Shown here: positions 33,535 to 42,526 of the stretch, piece after piece
Position numbering within the stretch: position 1 is the stretch's first letter
How the letters are laid out: each line of letters opens with the position of its first letter
Assembly: GCF_022179645.1 (NCBI RefSeq)
Contig: NZ_BPRA01000010.1
Span: forward strand, 1-64,000
From: Methylobacterium thuringiense
Lineage (GTDB): Bacteria; Pseudomonadota; Alphaproteobacteria; Rhizobiales; Beijerinckiaceae
Direction of reading: 5' to 3'
DNA: 64,000 nucleotides
Made by a program: the position numbers and the translations under genes
Notes under the pieces: generated by a model
Seen by the model: only the letters and a program-made list of their open reading frames with translations
What the model was told of the DNA's origin: nothing
Databases searched by the model: none

Positions 33535-35724
33535 TCAGGCCGTGCGCAGGCGTGCGAGCCGGTCGAGGAGGGCGCGGTCGTGGAGGAGGGCCATGCGCTC
33601 CTTGGGCTGGAGCCAGGCGCTCGCCTCGGCCAGCGTGTCGGCCTCGACGATCTTGGCCTGGGCCAGCGTCCGGTCGGCGTCGATGCTGCCGCGGGGGCGG
33701 CTGGCGCCCCGGGGCAGCATCGCGGCATGGTCCTGGGCGAGGGCCGGGTCGGCGTGCAGGACACCGAGCGCGTCCGCGTCGTCGAAGCCGTGCCGCGCAT
33801 TGCGGGCGGCGAGTGCGCCGGCGCGCAGAGCCACCGGGGGCGGAGTGTGCTCTTCGGGGGTGCCGAGCAGGCCGAAGCGCTTGAGGGCGAGGCCCCAGGC
33901 GAGCTGTCCGCTGGCCCAGGAGATCGGGATCGCGAGCACGAGGCCGAGGATCGTCGGCGACATCCAGAGGAACAACGAGGTGGCGATGGCGAAGGCGGCT
34001 ACGCCCGTGAGCAGGCCGAGGAAGCTGTGCCAGCGGTGGCGGCGCACGATGTCGGAAAACGGAATCGAGCCGTCGTCGCGCCGCTGCGGGTTCCAGCCGG
34101 TGTCGCGGCCGGCCAGGATCTGGAAGACCGAACCGGACTGGATCAGCATGGCGATCGGCGCGATCAGCGCCGAGAGCAGGATCTCGATCAGGAAGGATAG
34201 TATCAGCCGGATGCCGCCGCCCGAGGCCCGTCGCACCGCGCCGTCGATCAGGGCAAGGAACAGCCCCAGGAACTTGGGCGCGAGCAGGATGCCCATGGTC
34301 AAGCCGAAGAGCTGGAGCGCGCGCACGGGATCGAAGCGCGGCCAGACCGGCGTCAGCCCGAACTCGGCGGAAAAGTATTCGGGCCGCACCCAGGCCGTCT
34401 GCAGCACGAGGGCGACACCGATGACGAGCTGGGCGAGCCAGAGCGGCGAGGCGAGATAGCCCATGATGCCGGTGGCGAAGTGCTGGCGGGAGGGCAGGGC
34501 GAGGCCAGCCGATCCGATCACCCGCGCGTGCTGGAGGTTGCCCTGGGCCCAGCGCCGGTCGCGTACGGCGAGATCGATCAGGGTCGGCGGGCTTTCTTCG
34601 TAGGACCCTTCGAGGCGCGGCAGCATGGTCACGCCCCAGCCGGCGCGGCGGATCAGCGCCGCCTCGACGAAATCGTGGCTGAGGATATGGCCGCCGAAGG
34701 GCGGATTGCCCTTGAGGTCGGGCAGGCCGCAGGCCTCGGCGAAGGCTTTCGTGCGGATGATCGCGTTGTGGCCCCAGTAATTGCCGTCGCGGCCGGACCA
34801 GATCGTCAGGCCGGTGGCGATCACCGGCCCGTAGATGCGGGCGGCGAATTGCTGGACGCGGGCAAACAGCGTGTTGCGGTTGATGATCAGCGGCAGACTC
34901 TGGACGATGCCGGCGTCCGGGTCGGCTTCCATCGCGGCGGTCAGCCCGGTGATGCAGCCGCCGGACAGCAGGCTGTCGGCGTCGAGGACCAGCATGTGGT
35001 CGTAGGCGGCCCCCCAGCGGCTGACGAAATCGCCGATATTGCCGGCCTTGCGGTGATGGTTCTTGGGCCGGTGGCGGTAGTAAAGCCGGGCCTCGGGGCC
35101 GAGCTCTTCGCGGAGCTTCAGGAAGGCGCGTTCCTCGGCGATCCAGGCATCGGCCTGCGTCGTGTCCGAGAGCACGAACCAGTCGAAATGCTGCCCAAGC
35201 CCCGTCGCCTCGACTTCCTCGCGCATGGCCTGGACGGCGGCGAAGGTGCGGGCGGTGGCCTCGTTGTAGACCGGCATCACCACGGCCGTGCGCGTCGACA
35301 ATTTGGTGGGAGCCGGCGTCGCGTCCGAGCGGGACCGGAGGAGCGCGAAGAAGCCGAGGATGGCGGCGGTGAAGGCCAGCGCGATCCAGGAGAAGGTGAG
35401 CGTGAACAGCACGAGCAGCACGTATTGCAGCGCCGTGGCGCCGCCCGAGACCGAGATGACCTCGTACATCTGCAGCGTGCCGTAGGTCGTGAGCGCCACC
35501 GCCCCGCCGAAGACGAAGGCGCGGGCCGCCCAGGGCCGCTTCTCGGGTTTCGAAGGCCTGCGCCGCGCCGCGCCGTCCCAGCGGGCGAGGTCCTGCACCG
35601 GCATGGCCAGCGGCGCCTCCGGCGGCATCGCCGGCCGGAACCCGTTGCGCGGCCGTTCGTCCGGCGGCAGGGCTAAGGGGAGGGTGGGCTCCAGCACGTC
35701 GTCGAGGGTCATGGCGTCCGTCAT
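33535..35724 (-). CDS. mdoH: Glucan glucosyltransferase MdoH/OpgH
   Basis: A 729-residue inner-membrane GT2 enzyme that makes the beta-glucan backbone of osmoregulated periplasmic glucans from UDP-glucose. Motifs: AVVMPVYNEATARTFAAVQ, MLVLDADSLLSGG (metal-binding D-x-D), HDFVEAALIRRAGW (catalytic Asp), and DRRWAQGNLQH (the QxxRW-type loop). Several hydrophobic helices flank the cytoplasmic domain. It is transcribed with mdoG, whose stop lies 34 bases upstream. M5 is an alternative start. Confidence 0.95.
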   Translation of the reverse strand: MTDAMTLDDVLEPTLPLALPPDERPRNGFRPAMPPEAPLAMPVQDLARWDGAARRRPSKPEKRPWAARAFVFGGAVALTTYGTLQMYEVISVSGGATALQYVLLVLFTLTFSWIALAFTAAILGFFALLRSRSDATPAPTKLSTRTAVVMPVYNEATARTFAAVQAMREEVEATGLGQHFDWFVLSDTTQADAWIAEERAFLKLREELGPEARLYYRHRPKNHHRKAGNIGDFVSRWGAAYDHMLVLDADSLLSGGCITGLTAAMEADPDAGIVQSLPLIINRNTLFARVQQFAARIYGPVIATGLTIWSGRDGNYWGHNAIIRTKAFAEACGLPDLKGNPPFGGHILSHDFVEAALIRRAGWGVTMLPRLEGSYEESPPTLIDLAVRDRRWAQGNLQHARVIGSAGLALPSRQHFATGIMGYLASPLWLAQLVIGVALVLQTAWVRPEYFSAEFGLTPVWPRFDPVRALQLFGLTMGILLAPKFLGLFLALIDGAVRRASGGGIRLILSFLIEILLSALIAPIAMLIQSGSVFQILAGRDTGWNPQRRDDGSIPFSDIVRRHRWHSFLGLLTGVAAFAIATSLFLWMSPTILGLVLAIPISWASGQLAWGLALKRFGLLGTPEEHTPPPVALRAGALAARNARHGFDDADALGVLHADPALAQDHAAMLPRGASRPRGSIDADRTLAQAKIVEADTLAEASAWLQPKERMALLHDRALLDRLARLRTA

Positions 35725-35758
35725 CGGCGTATCGGGGAGGCGATCACGGGTTCTGGCA

Positions 35759-37456
35759 TCAACCGGTCCAGCGATAGAGCCAGGTCTCGCTCACCTGGCG
35801 CTCACCGGACTTGAGGGCGAGACGCAATTCGCTGGCCGGCTGGCCGCCGGAATCGAGTTCGAAGGCGACACGCACGGTCCGGCGCTCGGGGTAGGGGTAG
35901 AGCACCTGACGGGTGATCGTGCCTGGATTGGCGATCAGGACGGTGCGCAGCTCCGGCACCGCGCCGTCCTGGCCGGCGAACAGGATGTCGCCGGTGAAAT
36001 CGACGAGGAACAGCCGGCGGCCGTTGGCGGAGCCGCGCCCGCTGCGGCTGGTCGAGACGCCTGCCAGCGCCGGCTGGTCGGGCGACGCTTCCGGCGGCTG
36101 CCAGCACCAGGTCTGGCGGTAGCGAAAACGCGCCTCGCTCTTCTCGGGGATCGCCGCCTTCGGGCGCCAATAGGCGATGACGTTCTCGTTGACCTCGGAA
36201 TCGCTCGGGATTTCGAGAAGCGTCACGGCACCAGCCCCCCAGAGCGCCTTGCCGGGTCCGTCGGGGCCGTCCGCCTCCATCGGCTCGATCCAGAGCGAGG
36301 GCCGCCACTCCCAGTGCTGCACGTCGTCCTGGAAGGCGGCGTAGTCGCGGGCCCGCTGCATCAGGCCGAAGCCCTTGGGGCCGTCGTCGAGGAAGGAGGA
36401 GATCTGCAGGGTCTGCGGATTGTTCACGGGACGCCAGATCGCCTCGCCGCCGCCGTTGCGGATCTGGAGGCCGCCGGAGGCGTAGGCGGCGGCGCGGGCG
36501 TCGTCGAGACCCCGGCGGCCGTTCGGCCCGAACAGGTAGCTCGACTGTGCTCCGCCGAGCCCGAGATGGTCGATTCCCGTGCGGGTGAACAGGGTGCCCT
36601 CGACCTCGACCACCGAGGCGTCGCCGGGCTTCAGCGTCATCCGCAAGGCCGCCGAGCAGGATTCCGCATCGAGCAGGGCGTGGAGCACGAGGGGGCCGCC
36701 GTCCTTGCCCGGCCGCTCGATGAAGAACGCCTTCCAGCGCGAGAAATCCTCGCCGCGGCTATCAGCCGGGCGCAGCATCAGGGCGCGGGCGGTGAGCCCG
36801 AAACCCTGGCCGCGGGCGATCAGCCGGAAGAACGAGACGCCCTGGAACACCGCGAAGTCGGAGAGCTCCGCCCCGGCGAAGCGCGCCCGCAGCCGGAACC
36901 CCGAAAAGCCCGGATCGCCCTGGCCCGGATCGGGCAGAGCGATGCCGTCCGCCGTGAAGCGGTCGCGGGCATAGGGGACGGGGCGGACCGTGCCGTCCTC
37001 GACGAGCAACAGCGAGACGCGGTCGGCATAGACCGAGCCGCGATGGAGCGGTTCGACCGCGAAATCGAGCCCGGCATCGCCCCAGATCGCGGCGCCCGGC
37101 GCCGTGCGGATCGCGGCGTATTGTTCGCGCGAGAGGTTTCTCAGGGCCTCGGGCAGGTCGTCCGTGCGGGGAGCGACGTAGGGTTGGCGGGCGAGCGCGC
37201 GGGCGAGATCGGGCACGGTCGAGGCCGTGAACGGCGTGCCGGCGGCCGGCAGGGCAGGGGCACCTTGAGCGAAGACCGCATCGGTGCCGAGCACGGCGCC
37301 GGCAAGCGCTCCGGCTGCGACGCCGCGCAGGAGGTCGCGGCGGCTGCGGGAAACGACGCCCGCTTCGCCCCGCGCCCCCTCGGACGCCCGCGACGGGTCT
37401 CCACCTGAAAGGCCGAACGGCACGTGTTCGGGGTTGCCGGTGGTGGAATGCGTCAT
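35759..37456 (-). CDS. mdoG: Glucan biosynthesis protein MdoG/OpgG
   Basis: A 565-residue periplasmic protein required for osmoregulated glucan synthesis, likely adding branches or shaping the glucan. A twin-arginine signal (SRSRRDLLRGVAAGALAG, residues 36-53) follows an unusual 35-residue lead, so translation could instead begin near the GTG before SRSRRD. The beta-sandwich core has YLFGPNGRRGLDDARAAAY and NENVIAYWRPK, hallmarks of the family. First gene of the mdoGH pair and divergent from glmU. Confidence 0.94.
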   Translation of the reverse strand: MTHSTTGNPEHVPFGLSGGDPSRASEGARGEAGVVSRSRRDLLRGVAAGALAGAVLGTDAVFAQGAPALPAAGTPFTASTVPDLARALARQPYVAPRTDDLPEALRNLSREQYAAIRTAPGAAIWGDAGLDFAVEPLHRGSVYADRVSLLLVEDGTVRPVPYARDRFTADGIALPDPGQGDPGFSGFRLRARFAGAELSDFAVFQGVSFFRLIARGQGFGLTARALMLRPADSRGEDFSRWKAFFIERPGKDGGPLVLHALLDAESCSAALRMTLKPGDASVVEVEGTLFTRTGIDHLGLGGAQSSYLFGPNGRRGLDDARAAAYASGGLQIRNGGGEAIWRPVNNPQTLQISSFLDDGPKGFGLMQRARDYAAFQDDVQHWEWRPSLWIEPMEADGPDGPGKALWGAGAVTLLEIPSDSEVNENVIAYWRPKAAIPEKSEARFRYRQTWCWQPPEASPDQPALAGVSTSRSGRGSANGRRLFLVDFTGDILFAGQDGAVPELRTVLIANPGTITRQVLYPYPERRTVRVAFELDSGGQPASELRLALKSGERQVSETWLYRWTG

Positions 37457-37624
37457 GCCCTCGTCGATGCAAGCGTCGGTGGTGGAAAGGGAATTCTGCC
37501 CGGATAGGGAGCAACGCCTGAACCCGGGGTTAAGGTTGCCTGCTTGTGACGGGCAGCGTGCTGTTTTGTCCAGGCCGCGTGATCGGTTACATCCGCGGCG
37601 GCGACGATGGGAGCGGAACGGCGG

Positions 37625-39010
37625 ATGATGTCAGCAGACGAAAGCCACCCGGCGAGCCCGCGCAGTTTCACTGCGATCGTGCTCGCGGCGGGCAAGGGCA
37701 CGCGGATGCGCTCCGACCTGCCGAAGGTACTGCACGCCATCGCCGGGCGCAGCATGCTCGGCCACGTCCTCGCCGCCGTGCAGGAGGCCGGCGCCACGGG
37801 CATCAGCGTGGTGATCGAGCCGGAGCGCGCCGACGTCGCCGCCGAGGTCGAGGCCCTGGCGCCGGGCGCGCGGGTGCACCCCCAGGTCGAGCGGCTCGGC
37901 ACCGCCCATGCCGCGCTTCAGGCGCGCGAGGCATTGGAGACCAGCTGCGACGTCATCATCGCCTTCGGCGACACGCCGCTCGTCACCGCGCAGACGTTTC
38001 GCCGGCTCAGCTCCGCCCTCGGCGGCGGTGCGGCGGTCGCCGTGCTCGCCTTCGAGGCGGCGGATCCGAAGGGCTACGGCCGGGTGCTCACGGAGGGCGG
38101 CCAGGTCGTCGCGATCCGCGAGGAGAAGGACGCGTCGGAGGAGGAGCGCCGGGTTAACCTCGGGAATGCCGGGCTGATGGCGCTCTCGGGCGCCCACGCC
38201 CTGCGGCTGCTGACCCGCATCGGCAACGACAATGCCAGCGGCGAATACTACCTCACCGACGCCGTGGCGCTCGCCGTGGCCGAGGGCCTTCGAGTCGCGG
38301 TCGTGTCGATCGACGAGGCGGAGGCGCAGGGCGTCAACGACCGGGTCCAGCTCTCGGTGGCCGAAGCCGCGATCCAGGGCCGCCTGCGCCGCGCCGCGCA
38401 GCTCGGCGGCGCCACGCTGCTCGCGCCTGAGACCGTCTTCTTCAGCGCCGACACGGTCGTCGGCCGCGACGTCCTGATCGAGCCGCACGTGGTCTTCGGT
38501 CCGGGCGTGGTGATCGGCGACCGTTGCACCATCCGCGCCTTCTCGCACCTGCGCGATGCGCGCCTCATGACGAACGTCGATATCGGCCCGCATGTGCGCC
38601 TGCGCGGCGGCGCGGTGCTGGAGGAGGGCGTGCATCTCGGCAACTTCGTCGAGATCAAGAACGCTGTGCTCCATGCCGGCGCCAAGGCCTCGCACCTCGC
38701 CTATCTCGGCGATGCCGAGGTGGGCGCGGGCGCCAATATCGGCGCCGGCACCATCACCTGCAATTACGACGGCGTGAACAAGCACCGCACCACCATCGGG
38801 GCGGGGGCCTTCATCGGGTCGAACTCGGCGCTGGTCGCGCCGGTCACGATCGGGGCGGGGGCGCTGGTGGGGGCCGGGTCGGTGATCGTGCGCGACGTGC
38901 CGGCCGATGCGCTGGCCGTGGCGCGCGGACGCCAGCAGATGATCGAGGGCTTCGTCGCGACGAAGCGCGCGGCCATGCGGGCGGCGAAAGCGGCCAAGTC
39001 CAAGGGCTGA
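37625..39010 (+). CDS. glmU: Bifunctional UDP-GlcNAc synthesis enzyme GlmU
   Basis: A 461-residue two-domain enzyme. The N-terminal uridyltransferase has VLAAGKGTRMRSDLPKVLH and AFGDTPLVTAQTF; the C-terminal left-handed beta-helix acetyltransferase has NFVEIKNAVLHAGAKASHLAYLG (split between the catalytic His and Tyr regions) and IGAGTITCNYDGVNKHRT. It acetylates glucosamine-1-P and then makes UDP-GlcNAc. An ATG with GGAG upstream was chosen; an earlier ATG at 37607 adds six residues. The next gene, glmS, makes its precursor. Confidence 0.97.
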   Translation: MMSADESHPASPRSFTAIVLAAGKGTRMRSDLPKVLHAIAGRSMLGHVLAAVQEAGATGISVVIEPERADVAAEVEALAPGARVHPQVERLGTAHAALQAREALETSCDVIIAFGDTPLVTAQTFRRLSSALGGGAAVAVLAFEAADPKGYGRVLTEGGQVVAIREEKDASEEERRVNLGNAGLMALSGAHALRLLTRIGNDNASGEYYLTDAVALAVAEGLRVAVVSIDEAEAQGVNDRVQLSVAEAAIQGRLRRAAQLGGATLLAPETVFFSADTVVGRDVLIEPHVVFGPGVVIGDRCTIRAFSHLRDARLMTNVDIGPHVRLRGGAVLEEGVHLGNFVEIKNAVLHAGAKASHLAYLGDAEVGAGANIGAGTITCNYDGVNKHRTTIGAGAFIGSNSALVAPVTIGAGALVGAGSVIVRDVPADALAVARGRQQMIEGFVATKRAAMRAAKAAKSKG

Positions 39011-39173
39011 GGCGGCGGCGCGGGGCGGCTGGCCCTGTGCCGTTTCGATCCGCTAGAAGCACCGCTGTCGCGTCGCGCGAGAGGCCCGGGCCTTGCGCGG
39101 GACCGGTCCGATGGAACCGCCTCGTCTCAGCCCGGGACGGCGCGGTGGCGCAAAAAAGCTCGAGAGACGGCAC

Positions 39174-41000
39174 ATGTGCGGAATCGTAGGCATCGTCGGG
39201 CGCGAAGCGGTGGCGGGGCAGGTGATCGAGGCGCTGCGCCGGCTCGAATACCGCGGCTACGATTCCGCCGGCATCGCCACCCTGGAGCACGGCCGCCTGG
39301 AACGCCGCCGCGCCGAGGGAAAGCTCTCGAACCTGCAGCTCAAGCTGGTGCAGTCGCCGCTCACCGGCGCCATCGGCATCGGCCACACCCGCTGGGCGAC
39401 GCATGGCCGGCCGAACGAGACCAACGCCCACCCGCATGCCACCGCACGGCTGGCGGTAGTCCATAACGGCATCATCGAGAATTTTCGCGAGCTGAAGAAG
39501 GAGCTGGAGACTGCCGGCGCCCGCTTCGAGACCGAGACGGACACGGAGGTGGTGGCCCAACTCGTCAGCCACCTGATGGACCAGGGCCTCGGCCCGGTCG
39601 CCGCAGTCGAGGCCGCCCTCCCGCGCCTGCGCGGGGCCTTCGCGCTGGGCTTCCTCTTCTCGGGCGAAGAAGACTTCCTGATCGGCGCTCGCCACGGCGC
39701 GCCGCTGGCCATCGGCTTCGGCGACGGCGAGACCTATCTCGGCTCGGACGCCCTGGCGCTCGCCCCGTTCACGGACGAGATCACCTATCTCGACGAGGGC
39801 GACTGGGCGATCCTGACCCGCGACGGCGCCGAGATCCGCGACATCGCCAATCAGATCGTCGCGAGGCCGCGCCAAAAGATCGTCAGCCAGGCCTTCCTGG
39901 TCGACAAGGGCAACCACCGCCACTTCATGGCGAAGGAGATCCACGAGCAGCCGGAGGTGGTCGGCCGCACGCTCGCCCATTACGTCGATCTCGCAGGCGG
40001 CCGCATAGCCCTGCCCGAGGCGCTGCCCTTCGACTTCGCGAAATTGAGCCGGCTCTCGATCACCGCCTGCGGCACGGCCTATTACGCCGGCCTCGTCGCG
40101 AAATACTGGTTCGAGAGCATCGCGCGGCTGCCCGTCGAGATCGACGTCGCCTCCGAGACCCGCTACCGCGAGCCGCCGCTCGACCGGGACGGGCTGACGC
40201 TCGTGATCTCGCAATCGGGCGAGACCGCCGACACGCTGGCCTCGCTGCGCTATGCGAAGTCGCAAGGGCAGCACTCGCTCGCGGTGGTCAACGTACCCAC
40301 CTCGACGATCGCGCGGGAATCCTCCGTGGTGATGCCGACGCTGGCCGGCCCCGAAATCGGCGTCGCCTCCACCAAGGCGTTTTCCTGCCAGCTCACCGTG
40401 CTGCTCTGCCTCGCCATCGCGGCCGGCCGCGCGCGCGGCACCATCGACGCCGCCCGCGAGCGCGCGCTCGTCGACGCCCTGATCACCGTGCCCGGCCTGA
40501 TGGCGGAATCGGTGGCGCTGGAGCCCGAGATCGAGGTGCTCGCCCGCGAGATCGCCAAGGCCCGCGACGTGCTCTATCTCGGCCGCGGCACGAGCTACCC
40601 GATGGCGCTCGAAGGCGCGCTGAAGCTCAAGGAAATCAGCTACATCCACGCCGAAGGCTACGCCGCCGGCGAGCTCAAGCACGGCCCGATCGCGCTGATC
40701 GACGAGAACGTCCCGGTGATCGTGATCGCGCCGCACGACGCGATCTTCGAAAAAACCGTCTCGAACATGCAGGAGGTCGCCGCGCGCGGCGGCCGGATCG
40801 TGCTGATCGGCGACGCCAAGGGCGCGGCGGATCACGGCCTCGACACGCTGGCGACGCTCACCATGCCGGCCGTCGACCCGGTGGTGGCCCCGATCGTCTA
40901 TGCAGTGCCGATCCAGCTTCTCGCCTACCACACGGCAGTGTTCATGGGGAAAGACGTCGACCAGCCGCGCAACCTCGCGAAGTCGGTCACGGTGGAGTAG
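39174..41000 (+). CDS. glmS: Glutamine-fructose-6-P aminotransferase GlmS
   Basis: A 608-residue amidotransferase. Cys2 (MCGIVGIVG) is the glutaminase nucleophile; EYRGYDSAGIA and HTRWATHGRP complete that domain. Two SIS isomerase domains follow (ISQSGETADT, and RGTSYPMALEGALKLKEISY), ending NLAKSVTVE as usual. It makes glucosamine-6-P for peptidoglycan and lipid A. It lies 163 bases after glmU and has a GAGAG ribosome binding site. No glmS ribozyme is present, as expected outside Gram-positives. Confidence 0.97.
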   Translation: MCGIVGIVGREAVAGQVIEALRRLEYRGYDSAGIATLEHGRLERRRAEGKLSNLQLKLVQSPLTGAIGIGHTRWATHGRPNETNAHPHATARLAVVHNGIIENFRELKKELETAGARFETETDTEVVAQLVSHLMDQGLGPVAAVEAALPRLRGAFALGFLFSGEEDFLIGARHGAPLAIGFGDGETYLGSDALALAPFTDEITYLDEGDWAILTRDGAEIRDIANQIVARPRQKIVSQAFLVDKGNHRHFMAKEIHEQPEVVGRTLAHYVDLAGGRIALPEALPFDFAKLSRLSITACGTAYYAGLVAKYWFESIARLPVEIDVASETRYREPPLDRDGLTLVISQSGETADTLASLRYAKSQGQHSLAVVNVPTSTIARESSVVMPTLAGPEIGVASTKAFSCQLTVLLCLAIAAGRARGTIDAARERALVDALITVPGLMAESVALEPEIEVLAREIAKARDVLYLGRGTSYPMALEGALKLKEISYIHAEGYAAGELKHGPIALIDENVPVIVIAPHDAIFEKTVSNMQEVAARGGRIVLIGDAKGAADHGLDTLATLTMPAVDPVVAPIVYAVPIQLLAYHTAVFMGKDVDQPRNLAKSVTVE

Positions 41001-41064
41001 CGGCCACAGCCATTTCGCTCTCGAAATGCGCTACGGACATGCCTCGGCAAGCTTGAGGAGCGGA

Positions 41065-41343
41065 ATGGCGTTCAAGGCGAAATCGGCATCCGAGAGCAAG
41101 GCGGCCGAACTGGCCGCGGCGATCGTTCGCATCGTCGACCGGGACGGCGCACCGCTCGCCATCGGGGTCGACGCGCTCCGGCAGGGCAATCCACGGCTGA
41201 CGCCGCTCGCCATCGGCCAGATGTTCCGTCGCCACCGCGACGACCTCGAAGCGGCCCTTGCCGATCGCGGCTACACGCTCGTCGGATACGCCGACCAGGG
41301 GCCGGGCCGCGGCATGGAATTCGAGATCGGCGCTGCGGAGTAG
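41065..41343 (+). CDS. Conserved-looking small protein, unknown
   Basis: A 92-residue acidic/basic mixed protein with GGAG six to nine bases before the ATG. Residues 12-75 look like a compact helical domain (AAELAAAIVRIVDRDGAP, LTPLAIGQMFRRHRDDL). I recognise no family with certainty. It is followed by a good hairpin terminator, which supports expression. Confidence 0.6.
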   Translation: MAFKAKSASESKAAELAAAIVRIVDRDGAPLAIGVDALRQGNPRLTPLAIGQMFRRHRDDLEAALADRGYTLVGYADQGPGRGMEFEIGAAE

Positions 41344-41351
41344 GGCAGCGA

Positions 41352-41378
41352 CCGCCCGGCCTGCGCCGGGCGGTTCTT
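41352..41378 (+). terminator. Rho-independent terminator
   Basis: CCGCCCGGC pairs perfectly with GCCGGGCGG around a CTGC loop, then TTCTT. It lies nine bases after the stop of the 92-residue gene, between two convergent genes. Confidence 0.75.
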
Positions 41379-41401
41379 GCAACGGTGCGGGCGCGACGCT
41401 C

Positions 41402-41689
41402 TCAGTTCGCGTTGCCGCTGCCGCCGGCCCCGCCGCTGCCCTGCGGTACGGCGCGCTCGGGCTGGCTGGCATTGCCGGCTGCGGCCGAGTTCGACTGGTA
41501 GGTATCGGCCCCGGTCGCGCCGCGCGGAACCGTGACGTCCGTCCCGCCGCCGGTGTTGTTCTGTCCGCCGATGACGGCACCGGTGGTGGCCGGCGCGCCC
41601 GTCGGGGCGGCGGGAGCTGCTGCGGTCTGGGCCAAAGCGGGCGAGGCGAGCGCCATGGCGCCCGCAAGAGCGAGGGTGAACCGGGTCAT
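41402..41689 (-). CDS. Small secreted low-complexity protein
   Basis: A 95-residue protein with a signal peptide (FTLALAGAMALASPALA, cleaved near AQ). The mature part is rich in Ala, Gly, Thr and Asn (TGAVIGGQNNTGGGTD) and probably disordered. AAGGATC before the ATG is a fair ribosome binding site. No family is recognised; such small Gly/Asn-rich periplasmic proteins are common in Methylobacterium. Confidence 0.65.
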   Translation of the reverse strand: MTRFTLALAGAMALASPALAQTAAAPAAPTGAPATTGAVIGGQNNTGGGTDVTVPRGATGADTYQSNSAAAGNASQPERAVPQGSGGAGGSGNAN

Positions 41690-41878
41690 CGATAGATCCT
41701 TGGGTTGAAGAACGACGGCAACGCCGCGCCGGCCCGCGATATCCGGTGCCACCCGGTTCATGACGCCGCATGGCGACCGCGCGCCGCAGCGGCTTGCGGC
41801 GCATCCCGTCTGCGCCACCTCGCGGGTCGACGACGCTCGCGCCGCCGGCTCGGCAGGCGCCCTTCCTCCGCGGACTCC

Positions 41879-42436
41879 ATGGCGACCTTCTTCACGGCAG
41901 ACACGCATTTCGGCGACGCGGCCCTCGTCCAGCGCCGCCGCGGCCGGTTCGGCTCGGTCGAGGGCCACGACGAAGCCCTGATCGCGCGCTGGAACGCCGT
42001 GGTCGCGGAGGACGACGAGGTCTGGCACCTCGGCGACTTCGCGGCCGATGCCAGCCGGGCGCATTGCGCGGCGGTGTTCGGCCGCCTCAACGGCATCAAG
42101 CGGCTGGTGCGCGGCAACCACGACACCAACCGAGTGCTCGAACTGCCGTGGCACGCGCCTCCGGTGGAGAGCGCCCGCATCACGGTCGCGGACGCCGCCG
42201 GGCAGCCCTGGCGGCTGTTCCTGTCGCACTACCCGCATCGCAGCTGGGCCGGTTTCTGGCGCGGGACGCGTCACCTCTATGGGCACACCCATGCCTGCCT
42301 GCCCGACACCAGCCGCTCCTGCGACGTCGGCGCGGACGCCTGCGATTATCGGCCCCTCGACCTCGCGGAGGTTCTCGCGCGCCAGGACGCCGCCGGGCAG
42401 GCGCCGGAAGAGATGGCCCTGCGCGGCCTGCGCTGA
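41879..42436 (+). CDS. Calcineurin-like metallophosphoesterase
   Basis: A 185-residue phosphoesterase of the calcineurin superfamily. Metal ligands are seen in FFTADTHFGD (D-x-H), VWHLGDFA (GD), RGNHD (GNHD), FLSHYPHRSW and YGHTHACLP (GHTH). It would hydrolyse a phosphomono- or diester in the cytoplasm; the substrate is unknown. The 185-residue length and the SHYPH motif match the small bacterial subgroup often annotated as phosphoesterase of unknown substrate. Confidence 0.88.
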   Translation: MATFFTADTHFGDAALVQRRRGRFGSVEGHDEALIARWNAVVAEDDEVWHLGDFAADASRAHCAAVFGRLNGIKRLVRGNHDTNRVLELPWHAPPVESARITVADAAGQPWRLFLSHYPHRSWAGFWRGTRHLYGHTHACLPDTSRSCDVGADACDYRPLDLAEVLARQDAAGQAPEEMALRGLR

Positions 42437-42526
42437 GTGTGCCCCCGGCTCGGTGGACATCGCCCGCGAAACCGGGCTTTGATCGAGCAAACGAAGGGGC
42501 CGCGCGGGCCCCGAGCGGAACACCGT

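Noticed and set aside
38997-39173. Possible glmS ribozyme or leader between glmU and glmS
   Set aside because: No glmS ribozyme core; these are confined to Gram-positive-type lineages.
41008-41032. Hairpin CATTTCG-CTCT-CGAAATG after glmS
   Set aside because: Only seven bases and no T tract; too weak to call a terminator.
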